From: Pandoraea faecigallinarum
GTDB lineage: Bacteria; Pseudomonadota; Gammaproteobacteria; Burkholderiales; Burkholderiaceae
Assembly: GCF_001029105.3 (NCBI RefSeq)
Contig: NZ_CP011807.3
Span: 3,472,001 to 3,536,000 of the forward strand
DNA length: 64,000 nucleotides
Direction of reading: 5' to 3'
Of this stretch, positions 7,869 to 17,183 are shown in pieces (position 1 is the first letter of the stretch; each line of letters starts with the position of its first letter). The notes under the pieces were generated by a model. The model saw nothing but the letters and a program-made list of their open reading frames with translations, had not been told where the DNA came from and ran no database searches. The translations under genes were made by a program, and so were the position numbers.

Positions 7869-9179
7869 TCAGCGGTTGACCTGCTCCTTCGATTGCGTCA
7901 ATGCCAGCACGGCGCCCAGCGCCAGCGCGGCGGAAACGCAGTACATCCCCGCGTTGGTGCTCTGCGTGACGTCCTTGAGCCAGCCGATGATGAACGGGCT
8001 CACGAAGCCTGCGAGGTTACCGATCGAGTTGATCATGCCGATGGCTGCCGCGGCGGAGCCGCCGACGAGCAATGCGCTCGGGTACGTCCAGAACACCGGC
8101 ATCGTTGCCAGCATGCCGGCCGTGCCGACCGACAGGGCCACCATCGCGAGCGGCACATTGCTGCCCCAGACGGTGCTCAGGTACAGACCGGCGGCGCCGG
8201 CGAACGACACCACGGCGAAGTGCCAGCGTCGCTCACGCGTGCGGTCCGAGCTGCGCGCCACACCGATCATGCTGACGACGGCGCAAGCGTAAGGAATCGC
8301 GGTCAGCAGCCCCACGTCGAGCGCGCTTTTCACGCCACTGGCCTTGATGAGCGTCGGCAGGTAAAAGCCGATGCCGTAGAGGCCCATCATGCAGCAGAAG
8401 TAAATCACCGCCATGAGCCACACGCGGCCGTTCGCGAACACCGACGCAACCGACTGCGGCGCCTTGCCGGCGCTGTCCTGCGCGATGTTGTGTTCGAGCA
8501 CCGCCTTTTCCTCTTCCGTGAGCCACTTCGCGGCGCGGATGCCGTTCGGCAGGTACATCAGCGTGATCACGCCGAGAATCACCGACGGAATGGCTTCGAT
8601 GAAGAACAGCCACTGCCAGGCCTTCCAGCCGCCCACGCCGTTGAACGCTTGCAGAATCCAACCCGAGAGCGGGCCGCCGAACACACCTGCGACAGGGATC
8701 CCGATCATGAACAACGCGTTCATACGGCCACGGCGCTGTGCCGGGAACCAGTACGTGAGGTACAGCACGATGCCGGGGAAGAAGCCCGCTTCGGCCACAC
8801 CGAGCAGGAAGCGCACGACATAGAACTGCGTGGGCGTCGTCACGAACAGCGTTGCTGCCGAGAGCACGGCCCAGGAGATCATGATGCGCGCGATCCAGCG
8901 GCGCGCACCGACCTTGTGCATGATGATGTTACTCGGCACTTCGAAGAAGAAGTAACCGATGAAGAAGATACCGGCGCCCAGACCGTAGACGGTCTCGCTG
9001 AACTGGAGGTCGTTCAGCATTTGCAGCTTGGCGAAGCCAACATTCACGCGGTCCAGATAGGCCGCGACATAACACAGGAAAAGGAACGGCAACAAACGCC
9101 AGGTCGCTTTTGCGTAGGCTTGCGCCTCGATCTCGCGCGTGTGCGCGTTGGCTTTGACACCGTTAGCGATAGTACTCAT
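7869..9179 (-). CDS. MFS transporter, anion:cation symporter (ACS) family
   Basis: A 436-residue, 12-helix inner-membrane permease. The N-terminal signature LPFLFLCYVAAYLDRVNVGFAKLQM and the segment GYFFFEVPSNIIMHKVGARRWIARIM are characteristic of the ACS branch, which takes up organic anions such as tartrate, phthalate or hexuronates. A central cytoplasmic loop (about residues 205-240, LPNGIRAAKWLTEEEKAVLE) separates the two halves. The start at 9179 has GTGGAG just upstream; the longer frame to 9257 has no family support. The substrate cannot be told from sequence, and no catabolic genes are adjacent. It converges on icd across the terminator now split by the IS element. Confidence 0.88.
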   Translation of the reverse strand: MSTIANGVKANAHTREIEAQAYAKATWRLLPFLFLCYVAAYLDRVNVGFAKLQMLNDLQFSETVYGLGAGIFFIGYFFFEVPSNIIMHKVGARRWIARIMISWAVLSAATLFVTTPTQFYVVRFLLGVAEAGFFPGIVLYLTYWFPAQRRGRMNALFMIGIPVAGVFGGPLSGWILQAFNGVGGWKAWQWLFFIEAIPSVILGVITLMYLPNGIRAAKWLTEEEKAVLEHNIAQDSAGKAPQSVASVFANGRVWLMAVIYFCCMMGLYGIGFYLPTLIKASGVKSALDVGLLTAIPYACAVVSMIGVARSSDRTRERRWHFAVVSFAGAAGLYLSTVWGSNVPLAMVALSVGTAGMLATMPVFWTYPSALLVGGSAAAAIGMINSIGNLAGFVSPFIIGWLKDVTQSTNAGMYCVSAALALGAVLALTQSKEQVNR

Positions 9180-9841
9180 GGTCTCCACTTCGAACCTCGG
9201 CTGCCCAGCAGCCTGAATTGACTGCAACGCCGCACCCGGACCACTCGCACCGATCACGCTGCCTTACCTGCTCGACCGCTCTGACGACCTCACGATTCCC
9301 GTCGTACGAGAATCGATCCCGCGGGGGTCCGGAGGCATTGTCTCCGGACGTCGCGCCCGGCTCGCAAGCCGTTTCGCGACGTTTCTCACCCTGCCATCCC
9401 CTTCTGTTATTGGGAGGCCGACGCGGATTGTAAACCATAGGACACCTCTCAATTTGGAACGCCCACTCAATCTCTAAGCGAATTCTTAAAGCGTCATCTT
9501 CGCGAATGTCGTATCGGCGCGACGCAACGCGCCACTGACACGCGCCGCCCGGTGACGCCACGTCAATCGCAGGATGCCGCATGTCACGGCCAGCGCCACG
9601 GCTGACACGCACGGACTCACTCGGTGATGTCCGAAAATTTGCGCCGTGCACGGCCGGTGCGCCGCTGACAGGCGCGCCCTTTCGCGCGTAATCTTGACGT
9701 TGATCGGCCTCCGGCAGCGTTGCGCAATGACGACCCTTCCGAGCGCCGTCGAGGCCTGACGATGCCGCCGAGGCCGTCGTTGCCCACCTGCCCGTGTCGA
9801 CGGCGGGGCCATCACACCCTCCGCCATTTGCCAACCGCCGA
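9180..9841. other. Intergenic interval, no gene seen
   Basis: This 660-base space lies between the divergent MFS and PhzF-like genes. The open frames here are Arg-rich shadows without ribosome sites. The part near 9430-9490 is AT-richer and probably holds the MFS promoter. No clear -35/-10 pair or operator stands out. Confidence 0.45.
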
Positions 9842-10753
9842 ATGCCTACCGTCATGTCGTCCCACGCTCCGCTCTCGCTTCGCGCACCCGCCACTATTTC
9901 GCTGGTCAGCGTCTTTCCCGCAGGGGACAACGGCGGCAACCCCGCCCCCATCGTGCTCGATGCCGATGCGATGACATCCGGGGAGATGCGGGCCGTCGCC
10001 GCCCATTACGGCCACGAAAGCGCCTTCGTCATGAACGCGCGAGCCCCGGAGAACGCCTGGCGTTTTCGCTTCTTCGTTCCGAATCACGAAATGGAGATGT
10101 GCGGACACGCCACGCTGGGGGCGTTATGGGTCCTGCGTCGTGGGGGACGATGGGACGGCAGCCCCGTCACCATCGAGACACTGAGCGGACGCGTTCAGGG
10201 GCGTCTCGCAGCCGATGGCGAGCACATCGAAGTGAGCCAGCCCGCCGGGCGCACCGAACCGGTCGTCGATGCCAGCGCGATTGCGGCCATCTGCGCCACG
10301 TTGCGCATCGCGCCGGACGACATCGCGCTCGAAGGCGTCTGCAACGCGGCAACCAGCCGGGTGAAGACACTCGTGCCGCTGCGCAGCATCGCGCAATTGC
10401 AGGCGCTCTGCCCCGACTTCACGACGCTGCTCGCCACGTGCGACGCCATCGGTTCGACCGGGCTTTACCCTTGCGCCCGCGAAGCGGTAGAAGACGGGCA
10501 CGCGTTGCCGGTGTTGCAAGCGCGTCAGTTCCCGCGCTCGTCCGGCTATCCCGAGGACGCGGCGACAGGCATTGCCGCCGCCGCACTGCTCTACGGTGCA
10601 CGCCGTTATGGCTGGCTCGCGCCGGGCGAGCGCGGCGTGGTCGTGCGTCAGGGCGTGGCGATGGGACGGCCGTCCGCCATCACCGTGACGCTGCGCGACG
10701 CGCTCGACGCGAGTGCCGGTTGCTGGATCAGCGGTGACGTGCACGCAATATGA
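9842..10753 (+). CDS. PhzF family epimerase/isomerase-like protein
   Basis: This is a member of the PhzF / diaminopimelate-epimerase fold, cytoplasmic, of about 300 residues. Family hallmarks are visible: VFPAGDNGGNPAPIVLDA at the N-terminus, HESAFVM (the conserved catalytic glutamate region), FFVPNHEMEMCGHATLGALWVL, and the C-terminal PEDAATGIAAAAL, where Pandoraea/Burkholderia relatives usually read GxxEDPATGSAA. The last motif is altered here (YPEDAATGIAAA), which may shift specificity. Most PhzF-like proteins outside phenazine clusters have no known substrate, and no phenazine genes are present. The start is uncertain: ATGs at 9842 and 9854 both lack a good ribosome site. Its 3' end overlaps the convergent MFS gene by 26 bases. 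Confidence 0.85.
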   Translation: MPTVMSSHAPLSLRAPATISLVSVFPAGDNGGNPAPIVLDADAMTSGEMRAVAAHYGHESAFVMNARAPENAWRFRFFVPNHEMEMCGHATLGALWVLRRGGRWDGSPVTIETLSGRVQGRLAADGEHIEVSQPAGRTEPVVDASAIAAICATLRIAPDDIALEGVCNAATSRVKTLVPLRSIAQLQALCPDFTTLLATCDAIGSTGLYPCAREAVEDGHALPVLQARQFPRSSGYPEDAATGIAAAALLYGARRYGWLAPGERGVVVRQGVAMGRPSAITVTLRDALDASAGCWISGDVHAI

Positions 10754-11936
10754 CAACCACCATCACGCCGACGACTGCCGCAAGCGCACCGCACAGAAAC
10801 ACGGCACGGTAACCGAACGGGTTCGCCACCGCCCCGGCGAGCGGGCCGGTCGTGAGAATCGCGACGTCCTGGAACGCGGCGTAAGTTCCCAGACTTGTGC
10901 CACGGCTCGCCGCCGGCGCGCGCTTGACCACTTCGATGCCCAGCGATGGAAAGATCAGCGACGCGCCCGCACCGGCGAGCGCCGTGCCCAGCAACGCGAG
11001 CCACGCGAGCGGCGCCTGCCAGACAATCAGCAGACCGATGGCCTCCACCGCGAGCGACGCCTGCGCGACACGCAGATTGCCGAAGCGCTCGGGCCAGCGT
11101 CCGCCGATCAGACGCATGAGCACGAACGCCGCACCGAATGCGGACAGCGCAATGGCCGCCCCCGGCCAGCGCGACGCTTCGAAGTACAACACCACGAATG
11201 CACCGACCACCGCGAAGCCAACGCCCTGCAACGCCAGCGCCAGTCCGGGCATGAACACGATGCGCAGCACCTGCGAATACGGCAGCGCACCACCCGCATG
11301 GTGCGCGGGCGCGACCGCTGCGATCCGCGAGATGACCGCCCAGCCGGCCAGCGGCAGCAGGCAGATCGCGATGGCGACACCGCTGAGTGCCGTCGCACCG
11401 TACAACGTCAACCCGAGCGGCGCGCCGACGGCGAAGCCGCCGAAAACGGCCGCGCCGGTCCACGACATCACACGCCCCGATTGCGGCGCACCGAGACTGC
11501 CGATGGCCCACGTGAGAGTACCGGTAATGCACAGGCTCTCCCCCACGCCGAGCAGCAGACGCGCGAGCGTGAGCACCGCCAGCCGGGGCTCCGGCGCGAT
11601 CGGCAACAATCCGGGCGCGAGCAGCGCGACGCCCGAGAGCGCGACGAACCGCAAACCGCGCATCAGCGCGACGCGCGCGCCGCGCTGATCGGCGGTGCGC
11701 CCGGCGAACTTGCGGGTGAGCACCGTGGCGAGCGACTGTACGCCCACGGCAAAACCGACGACGACGTTGTGATAGCCGAGTGTGTCATGCACGAACAGCG
11801 GCACCACCGAGAGGGACATGCCGATGGTCAGGCACGCGAGAAAAACGTTCAGCGAGAAGCGCACCAGCAACGCCGTAGCGTTGGCAGGCGCCGGGGTTGC
11901 GGCCGTCTGACGGGCCGATGCAGCGGAGGACGACAT
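10728..11936 (-). CDS. MFS transporter, YhhS-like
   Basis: A 402-residue permease with 12 predicted helices. The start LLVRFSLNVFLACLTIGMSLSVVPLFVHDTLGY and the motif-A-like KFAGRTADQRGARVALMRG place it with the YhhS/arabinose-efflux-like group, which are putative exporters of unclear substrate. The ATG at 11936 has GGAG about ten bases upstream, and the longer reading to 12074 is low-complexity. A second, clearly related permease lies at 20991-22340; both share VV(P/L)xFVHxxLxY and GRTAD near helices 1-3. It converges with the PhzF-like gene, overlapping by 26 bases. Confidence 0.85.
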   Translation of the reverse strand: MSSSAASARQTAATPAPANATALLVRFSLNVFLACLTIGMSLSVVPLFVHDTLGYHNVVVGFAVGVQSLATVLTRKFAGRTADQRGARVALMRGLRFVALSGVALLAPGLLPIAPEPRLAVLTLARLLLGVGESLCITGTLTWAIGSLGAPQSGRVMSWTGAAVFGGFAVGAPLGLTLYGATALSGVAIAICLLPLAGWAVISRIAAVAPAHHAGGALPYSQVLRIVFMPGLALALQGVGFAVVGAFVVLYFEASRWPGAAIALSAFGAAFVLMRLIGGRWPERFGNLRVAQASLAVEAIGLLIVWQAPLAWLALLGTALAGAGASLIFPSLGIEVVKRAPAASRGTSLGTYAAFQDVAILTTGPLAGAVANPFGYRAVFLCGALAAVVGVMVVVILRARHR

Positions 11937-12431
11937 GCGAAAAGACTCCAAAGGTTGCCGGGCAACGCTGGACGAATGGCGGACACGCAAAAACGCGGAC
12001 ATGCCAGACGCAGGACGACGGACGCCAGCCGGCGGACGAACAACCGCAACGGGGCATCGGATCGGTACAGGCAAATCGGGAAGAGACGGCGCTTGTGGCG
12101 CTCAGGGAACCCGGACAGCGCTGAATGGGCTGACCGGCCGTTCACCGACAAACGCACGCCCCTCGACCGACGTGCCGGTCTGACCGGCCGCTGTCGCGGA
12201 GAATGCGTTGAATGACGTGAACGCTTACGTGACATCGACGATGGTTTGCCGAAGTCAGAAATCTGTGGCCATTCTAGCCACGCATATTGCGTTGCGCAAG
12301 CGGCAAGGATCCGGCGAAGAAGCGGCAAGGAAGCGGCAAGGAAGCGGCGGGGATGAGGCGCATCGGAGCGACGGCGTCGCTGCACTGCGACGCTGCGGCA
12401 CGAGACAGGCTGCTCGCCGACGGTGTCCCGA
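11937..12431. other. Intergenic interval with short AAGCGGCAAGG repeats
   Basis: The roughly 495 bases between the MFS gene and the Na/Pi cotransporter gene hold no credible frame. At 12298-12345 the words GCGGCAAGGA and AAGCGGCAAGG recur four times in imperfect tandem. The rest shows nothing I recognise. Confidence 0.45.
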
Positions 12432-14027
12432 TCAGTCGATCGGATCCGTTCCCCTGGCCCGATGGGTGCTGGCCTTGACCGTCTGCTGCAACGCGCTGTA
12501 GCGGCGCAACGCCTCTTCCATGACGGAGATGCGCACGCTGCCGGCCGCGCCGTCGGCCAGCAACTTGGCCTTGAGTCCGCCGTAGGCGGCTTCCATGGAC
12601 GCCGCGTGCGTACCGAGCGATTCGCCGCCATCCGCAGGCAACGTGTCGCTCTCTACGTGGTCCAGCAATGCGGTCGACTCGCGCAGGAACGCGGTGTAGA
12701 CATCGGCCTGCCCCGTTGCCGTAGTCGTCCGATCGTGCAACGCCGCCGCCGCAACCGCCTGCTCGGCTGCGCTCTCGTAGTAGCGCAAGGTCCTCAGTGT
12801 GTCCGCCAGCTGCTCCGCGGCGACGGCCTCCATTGCCACCCGGCTCATTCGCTCCGCGAACGACTGGCAGACGCTCGCCAGTCGCGTCACCGACGCATGT
12901 TCCTGCCCCAGCACCCCAGGGCTCGCCGCCGCGAGCGCACCGCGCACCATGTGCCGGGTCATCGCGCCCAGTCGCTCAACCTCGCGCCTGAGGGCGTCCA
13001 CGGCGAGTTGGGGCACCTGCAGAACGTTGTCGTCGAGGAACTGCGGCGCGCCTTCGTCCTCCTCGCGAGTACGGAAGCGTCGTTGCAGCCAGTGCAGCAA
13101 CGGCGTGGCGAGCGGAATCATCAGCAGTACGCCAAGCACGTTGAACGTGGTATGGAAGATGGCGAGCTGGATGGCAGGATCGACTGCGTACCCTGCCCAC
13201 GACAGGCCAATGGCGATCGCGCGGATCATCCACGGCAACAGCAGCAAGGCGAGCACGGCGGCGACCACGTTGAAAGCGACGTGCGCCATCGAGGCACGGC
13301 GCGCATTGGGCGTCGCGCCGACGGCGGCGATCACTGCCGTGACGGTGGTGCCCACATTCGCCCCGATCACGACGGCCGCCGCGCCCTGCGCGCTCAACAG
13401 GCCGTTCTGCGCCGCCGTCAGCGTGATCGCCATCGCCGCGGCCGAGGACTGCACGATACAGGTGAGCACGAACCCGACGATCACTTGCAGCAGCACGTCG
13501 AGCGGCCCATCGCCGTCGGGCAGGCGAATCATGCCGGCCATGTCGACGAAGGCCGATTGCAGCAGCGAGATGCCGAAGAAGAGCAGGCCGAAGCCCGCGA
13601 GCGCGTTGCCGATGGCGCCACGTCGCGACGCCGCGCCGCTCAGCCGCATGGCCACGCCGATGGCGATCATCGGCAGGGCGAAGGCGTCGATATTGAGCTT
13701 GAGGCCGATGACAGCGACGATCCAGCCCATCATGGTGGAGCCGAGGTTGGAGCCGAACATCAGCCATAGCGCCCCGCCGAGCTTGAGCAATCCCGCGTTG
13801 ACGAAACCGATGGTCGCAATCGTCACGACGGACGAGCTTTGCGTGATGGCCGTGACGAGCACGCCCGAAGCGAAGGCCTGCCAGCGCGTGCGCGTCGCTC
13901 CGGAGAGAATGCGCGCGAGCGCCGGGCCGGCAGCGAGCTTGAGGCCGTCGGTCATCATCGCCATGCCGATGAGGAAGATACCGACACCGCCCGCCAGAAT
14001 ACTGACCGCCTTGATGATTTCAGCCAT
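12432..14027 (-). CDS. Na/Pi cotransporter family protein with PhoU-like tail
   Basis: An inner-membrane protein of 531 residues. The N-terminal two-thirds carries two repeats of the Na/Pi cotransporter domain. Signatures such as GVLVTAITQSSSVVTIATIGFVNAG and QSSAAAMAITLTAAQNG contain the QSS motif found once in each repeat. The C-terminal part (about residues 340-520) is helical and resembles PhoU, the usual fusion in this NptA/YjbB-like group. It probably moves phosphate with sodium, possibly as an efflux or low-affinity route. The start at 14027 (MAEIIKAVSILAGGVGIFLIG) fits the family; the longer frame does not. It follows the TetR gene 40 bases downstream on the same strand, so the two may be cotranscribed. 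Confidence 0.9.
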   Translation of the reverse strand: MAEIIKAVSILAGGVGIFLIGMAMMTDGLKLAAGPALARILSGATRTRWQAFASGVLVTAITQSSSVVTIATIGFVNAGLLKLGGALWLMFGSNLGSTMMGWIVAVIGLKLNIDAFALPMIAIGVAMRLSGAASRRGAIGNALAGFGLLFFGISLLQSAFVDMAGMIRLPDGDGPLDVLLQVIVGFVLTCIVQSSAAAMAITLTAAQNGLLSAQGAAAVVIGANVGTTVTAVIAAVGATPNARRASMAHVAFNVVAAVLALLLLPWMIRAIAIGLSWAGYAVDPAIQLAIFHTTFNVLGVLLMIPLATPLLHWLQRRFRTREEDEGAPQFLDDNVLQVPQLAVDALRREVERLGAMTRHMVRGALAAASPGVLGQEHASVTRLASVCQSFAERMSRVAMEAVAAEQLADTLRTLRYYESAAEQAVAAAALHDRTTTATGQADVYTAFLRESTALLDHVESDTLPADGGESLGTHAASMEAAYGGLKAKLLADGAAGSVRISVMEEALRRYSALQQTVKASTHRARGTDPID

Positions 14028-14067
14028 GCAACGCGTTCCCGAATAAAGGAGTTCAAGCGATGGAGCG

Positions 14068-14718
14068 TCAGACGTCGGCGCGCAACAGCCCCCAGCATAA
14101 CCGGTAAAGCTCGTCCTCGAATTCCGGAGTGCCAAGCAATGGGGAGTCTTCGAGCACCGCCGAGCGAAGCGTACCCATGACGGCGCGCGTGAGAACGAAC
14201 ACGGTGGCGGCCGTGGGCTTTCGCATCTCCGGCGCGGCGCGGCGCGACATGGCGATGGCGATGTGTTCGGCCGCCTCGCGCATCGCCTGCATGACATTCT
14301 CGTGGTGATCCAGTTGCCACGCCATCTTGATGAGCGAGCGCTTCACGCGCCCGCCCGAACCGAAGGCCTCGATCAGCAACCGGATACGCTCGCGAATCAC
14401 GCGTTCGGGGTCGTCGCCCTGCGCGGCCGCCTGGGCAAGACGCTCGTTCTGCTCGTCCATCACACGGCGACGCTCGCGCGCAATCATCGCCAGCAGGATC
14501 GCCTCTTTGGTCGGAAAGTACTGATACAGCGTACCGATGGAAAACCCGGCCTTTCTGGCGATGCGATTCGTGGTGAGCGCCGCTTCGCCTTCTTCGTCGA
14601 GAATCTGAGCAGTGGCCTCGAAAATGGTCTCGACAGTGTGTTGCGCGCGCGCCTGCATCGGCCGCTTACGCATGGTCGACGCGGCATTCGGGGTAGTGGG
14701 CGGCTTGGATGCTGGCAT
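14068..14718 (-). CDS. TetR family transcriptional regulator
   Basis: A 216-residue repressor. The N-terminal helix-turn-helix (about residues 25-70) reads ILDEEGEAALTTNRIARKAGFSIGTLYQYFPTKEAILLAM, a typical TetR motif. The ligand-binding C-terminal domain is not diagnostic. The start at 14718 gives MPASKPP and is preceded by AGG. The gene is divergent from the PF10118 gene at 14841, and the 122-base interval has an inverted repeat (14767-14785) that could be its operator. It therefore probably controls itself and that neighbour. Confidence 0.88.
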   Translation of the reverse strand: MPASKPPTTPNAASTMRKRPMQARAQHTVETIFEATAQILDEEGEAALTTNRIARKAGFSIGTLYQYFPTKEAILLAMIARERRRVMDEQNERLAQAAAQGDDPERVIRERIRLLIEAFGSGGRVKRSLIKMAWQLDHHENVMQAMREAAEHIAIAMSRRAAPEMRKPTAATVFVLTRAVMGTLRSAVLEDSPLLGTPEFEDELYRLCWGLLRADV

Positions 14719-14766
14719 AACGGAAAACCTGAGCGGGAAGCGAGTTGCGGGCAAGCGTCTGAAAAA

Positions 14767-14785
14767 TGAATGATGCTCACATTCA
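14767..14785. promoter_or_regulatory. Candidate TetR operator
   Basis: TGAATG and CATTCA flank a seven-base centre in the divergent promoter interval. Position and symmetry suit autoregulation by the neighbouring TetR protein, but the arms are only six bases long. Confidence 0.35.
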
Positions 14786-14840
14786 AGACGAAATTCAAGA
14801 GACGGCGTCATTGCGTCACATTGAAGAGAGGTCCGCCATC

Positions 14841-15680
14841 ATGAGCAACGACATTTCGGCCCTGACCGTACGCAAGCTGACCGTCGATCTGGCGAGCGGC
14901 TTCGATCGTCACTGGCATAGCGGCTGCGCTTACCGCACGATGTATTACAACGCCCTGTCGATGAGTTTTCCGGTCGGCGAGCAATCGTTCATCGACTCGG
15001 TACGCGACACGATGGATCGTTTGCCTGACGACGCGCGCTACGACAAGCTGCGTGCCGACATCGCGCAGTTCATCGGGCAGGAGGCGACCCACCGCCATCT
15101 GCACGGGCAGTACAACGCCCAGCTCGCCCGGCAAGGTCTCGTGAACCATTGGGAAAACTGGGCCACGCGGCGCATCCGGTTCGCGCGCCGCCGCCGTTTC
15201 TCGCCGATGTACATGCTGGCGATTACCGCCGCCTACGAACATTGCACGGCGGTGTTCGGCGACGGTGCGCTGCGTTACGAGGGCTGGCTCGCGAAGGCCG
15301 AGCCGAAGATGCGCCTGATGTGGCGCTGGCATGCCGCCGAGGAAACCGAGCACAAGGCCGTGGCGTTCGATCTGTATCGCGCACTGGGCGGCAGCGAGCG
15401 GCAGCGCGTGCTGTCGTTCGTCTACGTGCTGTTCATGTTCGGACTCGAAAGCCATGCGCAGACGATCAATAACCTCTGGCACGACGGCACGCTCTTCAAG
15501 CCGCGCACCTGGTTGGGATTCGTCTCGATGTTCTTCGGACGCGACGCGCTGGTGTGGCGCACCACCGGACCGATGCTCAAGTACCTGCTGCCCTCCTTCC
15601 ATCCGAATCGCCACGGCGATCCGAAGTTGGCCGAACGCTGGCTCGAAGCCCATAACGCAAGCTGGCGCGCCGTTCGCTGA
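14841..15680 (+). CDS. PF10118-type predicted metal-dependent hydrolase
   Basis: A 279-residue soluble protein of the PF10118 family, annotated as metal-dependent hydrolase and related in fold to ferritin-like di-iron proteins. Conserved acidic/histidine clusters are visible in QFIGQEATHRHLHGQYN, AAYEHCTAVFGD and WRWHAAEETEHKAVAFDLY, the EExxH-like pattern expected to bind two metals. The real substrate is unknown for most members. The ATG at 14841 has GAGAGG nine bases upstream; the frame extending to 14766 would run through the presumed operator. It is divergent from the TetR gene, which probably represses it. Confidence 0.85.
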   Translation: MSNDISALTVRKLTVDLASGFDRHWHSGCAYRTMYYNALSMSFPVGEQSFIDSVRDTMDRLPDDARYDKLRADIAQFIGQEATHRHLHGQYNAQLARQGLVNHWENWATRRIRFARRRRFSPMYMLAITAAYEHCTAVFGDGALRYEGWLAKAEPKMRLMWRWHAAEETEHKAVAFDLYRALGGSERQRVLSFVYVLFMFGLESHAQTINNLWHDGTLFKPRTWLGFVSMFFGRDALVWRTTGPMLKYLLPSFHPNRHGDPKLAERWLEAHNASWRAVR

Positions 15681-16038
15681 CTGGCCGTTGGCGCAACCGC
15701 CGCCGGGACGCACCTCGCACGCCGCAGGCGATCGTTGCCGGCGGCGTTTTCGCGTCTGCCCCGCCCGCTTTCGTCTCCCCGTAAATTGCGCTACGCAAGA
15801 GCAAAACCGCCCGTGTTAACCCGCGAAGTGTGACGGTAACAACGGAATACCGAGTATCAACGCCGCGTGATATTTCGCGTGAGGCAAGTTGATAATAATG
15901 ATCACGCCTCAATGCAGCACCGATAACCGCGCGATGCGAAGTCAGTGTGTCAATGACTCAGGCGTGCCCCCTTGCACTGTTCGGTGAAAAGAGAAGTTCA
16001 GAGGCACGCACAGACTAAAACGAGACGGAGACACATTC
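15681..16038. other. Intergenic interval before the porin gene
   Basis: This contains the terminator of the preceding gene (15720-15750). It then has an AT-richer stretch around 15880-15905 (TTGATAATAATGATCA) likely to be part of the porin promoter. No small gene is seen. Confidence 0.4.
15720..15750 (+). terminator. Rho-independent terminator
   Basis: A 10-bp stem with one mismatch (CGCCGCAGGC / GCCGGCGGCG) and a seven-base loop is followed by four Ts, 40 bases after the PF10118 gene. Confidence 0.65.
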
Positions 16039-17079
16039 ATGAGCAAGGCAGCAGGTTGGCTGCGGGGCGCGCTCGCCCTCGCGGTTTGCGGCGCGGCGGG
16101 CGTCGCCAACGCACAATCGAACGTATCCCTTTACGGCCAGGTCGACGCCTGGGTCGGCGCGGCCAAGGCCCCCGGGGGCGAGCGCGCGTGGACGCAGGGC
16201 GGCGGCGGCATGTCGACCTCGTACTGGGGAATGAAGGGATCGGAGGATCTCGGCGACGGCCTCAAGGCAATCTTCACGCTGGAAGACTTTTTCCTCCCGC
16301 AAAACGGGCACTACGGCCGATTCACCGGCGACAGCTTCTTCTCGCGCAACGCGTATGTCGGTCTGCAATCGAATACGCTCGGCACGGTCACGATGGGCCG
16401 GCTTACCACGTCGTACTTCGTCTCGACGATTCTCTTCAACCCGTTCATCGACTCCTACACGTTCAGTCCGATGGTGTATCACACGTTCCTCGGCCTCGCG
16501 GGTCAGGGGATCGTGGGCGACTCGGGGTGGAGCAACGCGGTCATGTATGCCACGCCGGATTACAAGGGCCTCGGCGCGAGCTTTTCGTATGCGTTCGGCA
16601 ACAAGGCAGGCGAGACGGGACAGAACAAGTGGAGCGCCGCCGCGATGTACTTCCATGGCCCGCTCGCGGCCACCCTCGCCTACCAGCAGGTCAAATTCGA
16701 CGCGGTGCCCGACGACCAGGCCGGCATCACGGGTTTTCGCAATCAGCAGGCGCTGCAAGCCGGTCTGACGTACGACTTCAAGGTGGTCAAGTTCTTCGGG
16801 CAGTATCAGTACATCAAGAACACCATCACCGGCGGCAATCTGACTTCCAACGGCGGTCAACTCGGCTTTACCGTGCCTTTGGGTGGCGGCAACGTGATGG
16901 CGTCCTATGCTTATACGAAGAACTCCGGGGCGAACACCAGCAGCCGCAATACGTGGGCCATCGGCTATGACTATGGTCTGTCCAAGCGCACCGACGTGTA
17001 CACCGCCTACCTCAACGACAAGGTCTCCGGGCTGGATGCCGGGAATACTTTCGGGGTGGGCATGCGCATGAAGTTCTGA
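16039..17079 (+). CDS. Outer-membrane porin, Burkholderiales type
   Basis: A 346-residue general diffusion porin. A signal peptide (residues 1-24, cleaved after GVANA) leads directly into QSNVSLYGQVDAWVG, the standard first strand of Burkholderiales porins. Alternating strand patterns continue to the C-terminal GNTFGVGMRMKF, whose terminal Phe is the usual BAM recognition signal. SYWGMKGSEDLGDGLKAIFTLEDFF is the conserved second-third strand block. Forms trimeric pores for small hydrophilic solutes in the outer membrane. It is transcribed from a long AT-rich leader. The specific solute is unknown. Confidence 0.93.
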   Translation: MSKAAGWLRGALALAVCGAAGVANAQSNVSLYGQVDAWVGAAKAPGGERAWTQGGGGMSTSYWGMKGSEDLGDGLKAIFTLEDFFLPQNGHYGRFTGDSFFSRNAYVGLQSNTLGTVTMGRLTTSYFVSTILFNPFIDSYTFSPMVYHTFLGLAGQGIVGDSGWSNAVMYATPDYKGLGASFSYAFGNKAGETGQNKWSAAAMYFHGPLAATLAYQQVKFDAVPDDQAGITGFRNQQALQAGLTYDFKVVKFFGQYQYIKNTITGGNLTSNGGQLGFTVPLGGGNVMASYAYTKNSGANTSSRNTWAIGYDYGLSKRTDVYTAYLNDKVSGLDAGNTFGVGMRMKF

Positions 17080-17183
17080 CAAACTCGTCGCACAAACCCG
17101 GTAGTACGCACGCGCGCGCAGTACAATGCGCGCGCCCCCGCTGCACACGGACAACGGCATAACAAAGTCACAAGGAGAGCGCG

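Noticed and set aside
9486..9827. 113-residue frame in the MFS/PhzF interval
   Set aside because: Arg-rich, no ribosome site, no recognisable family.
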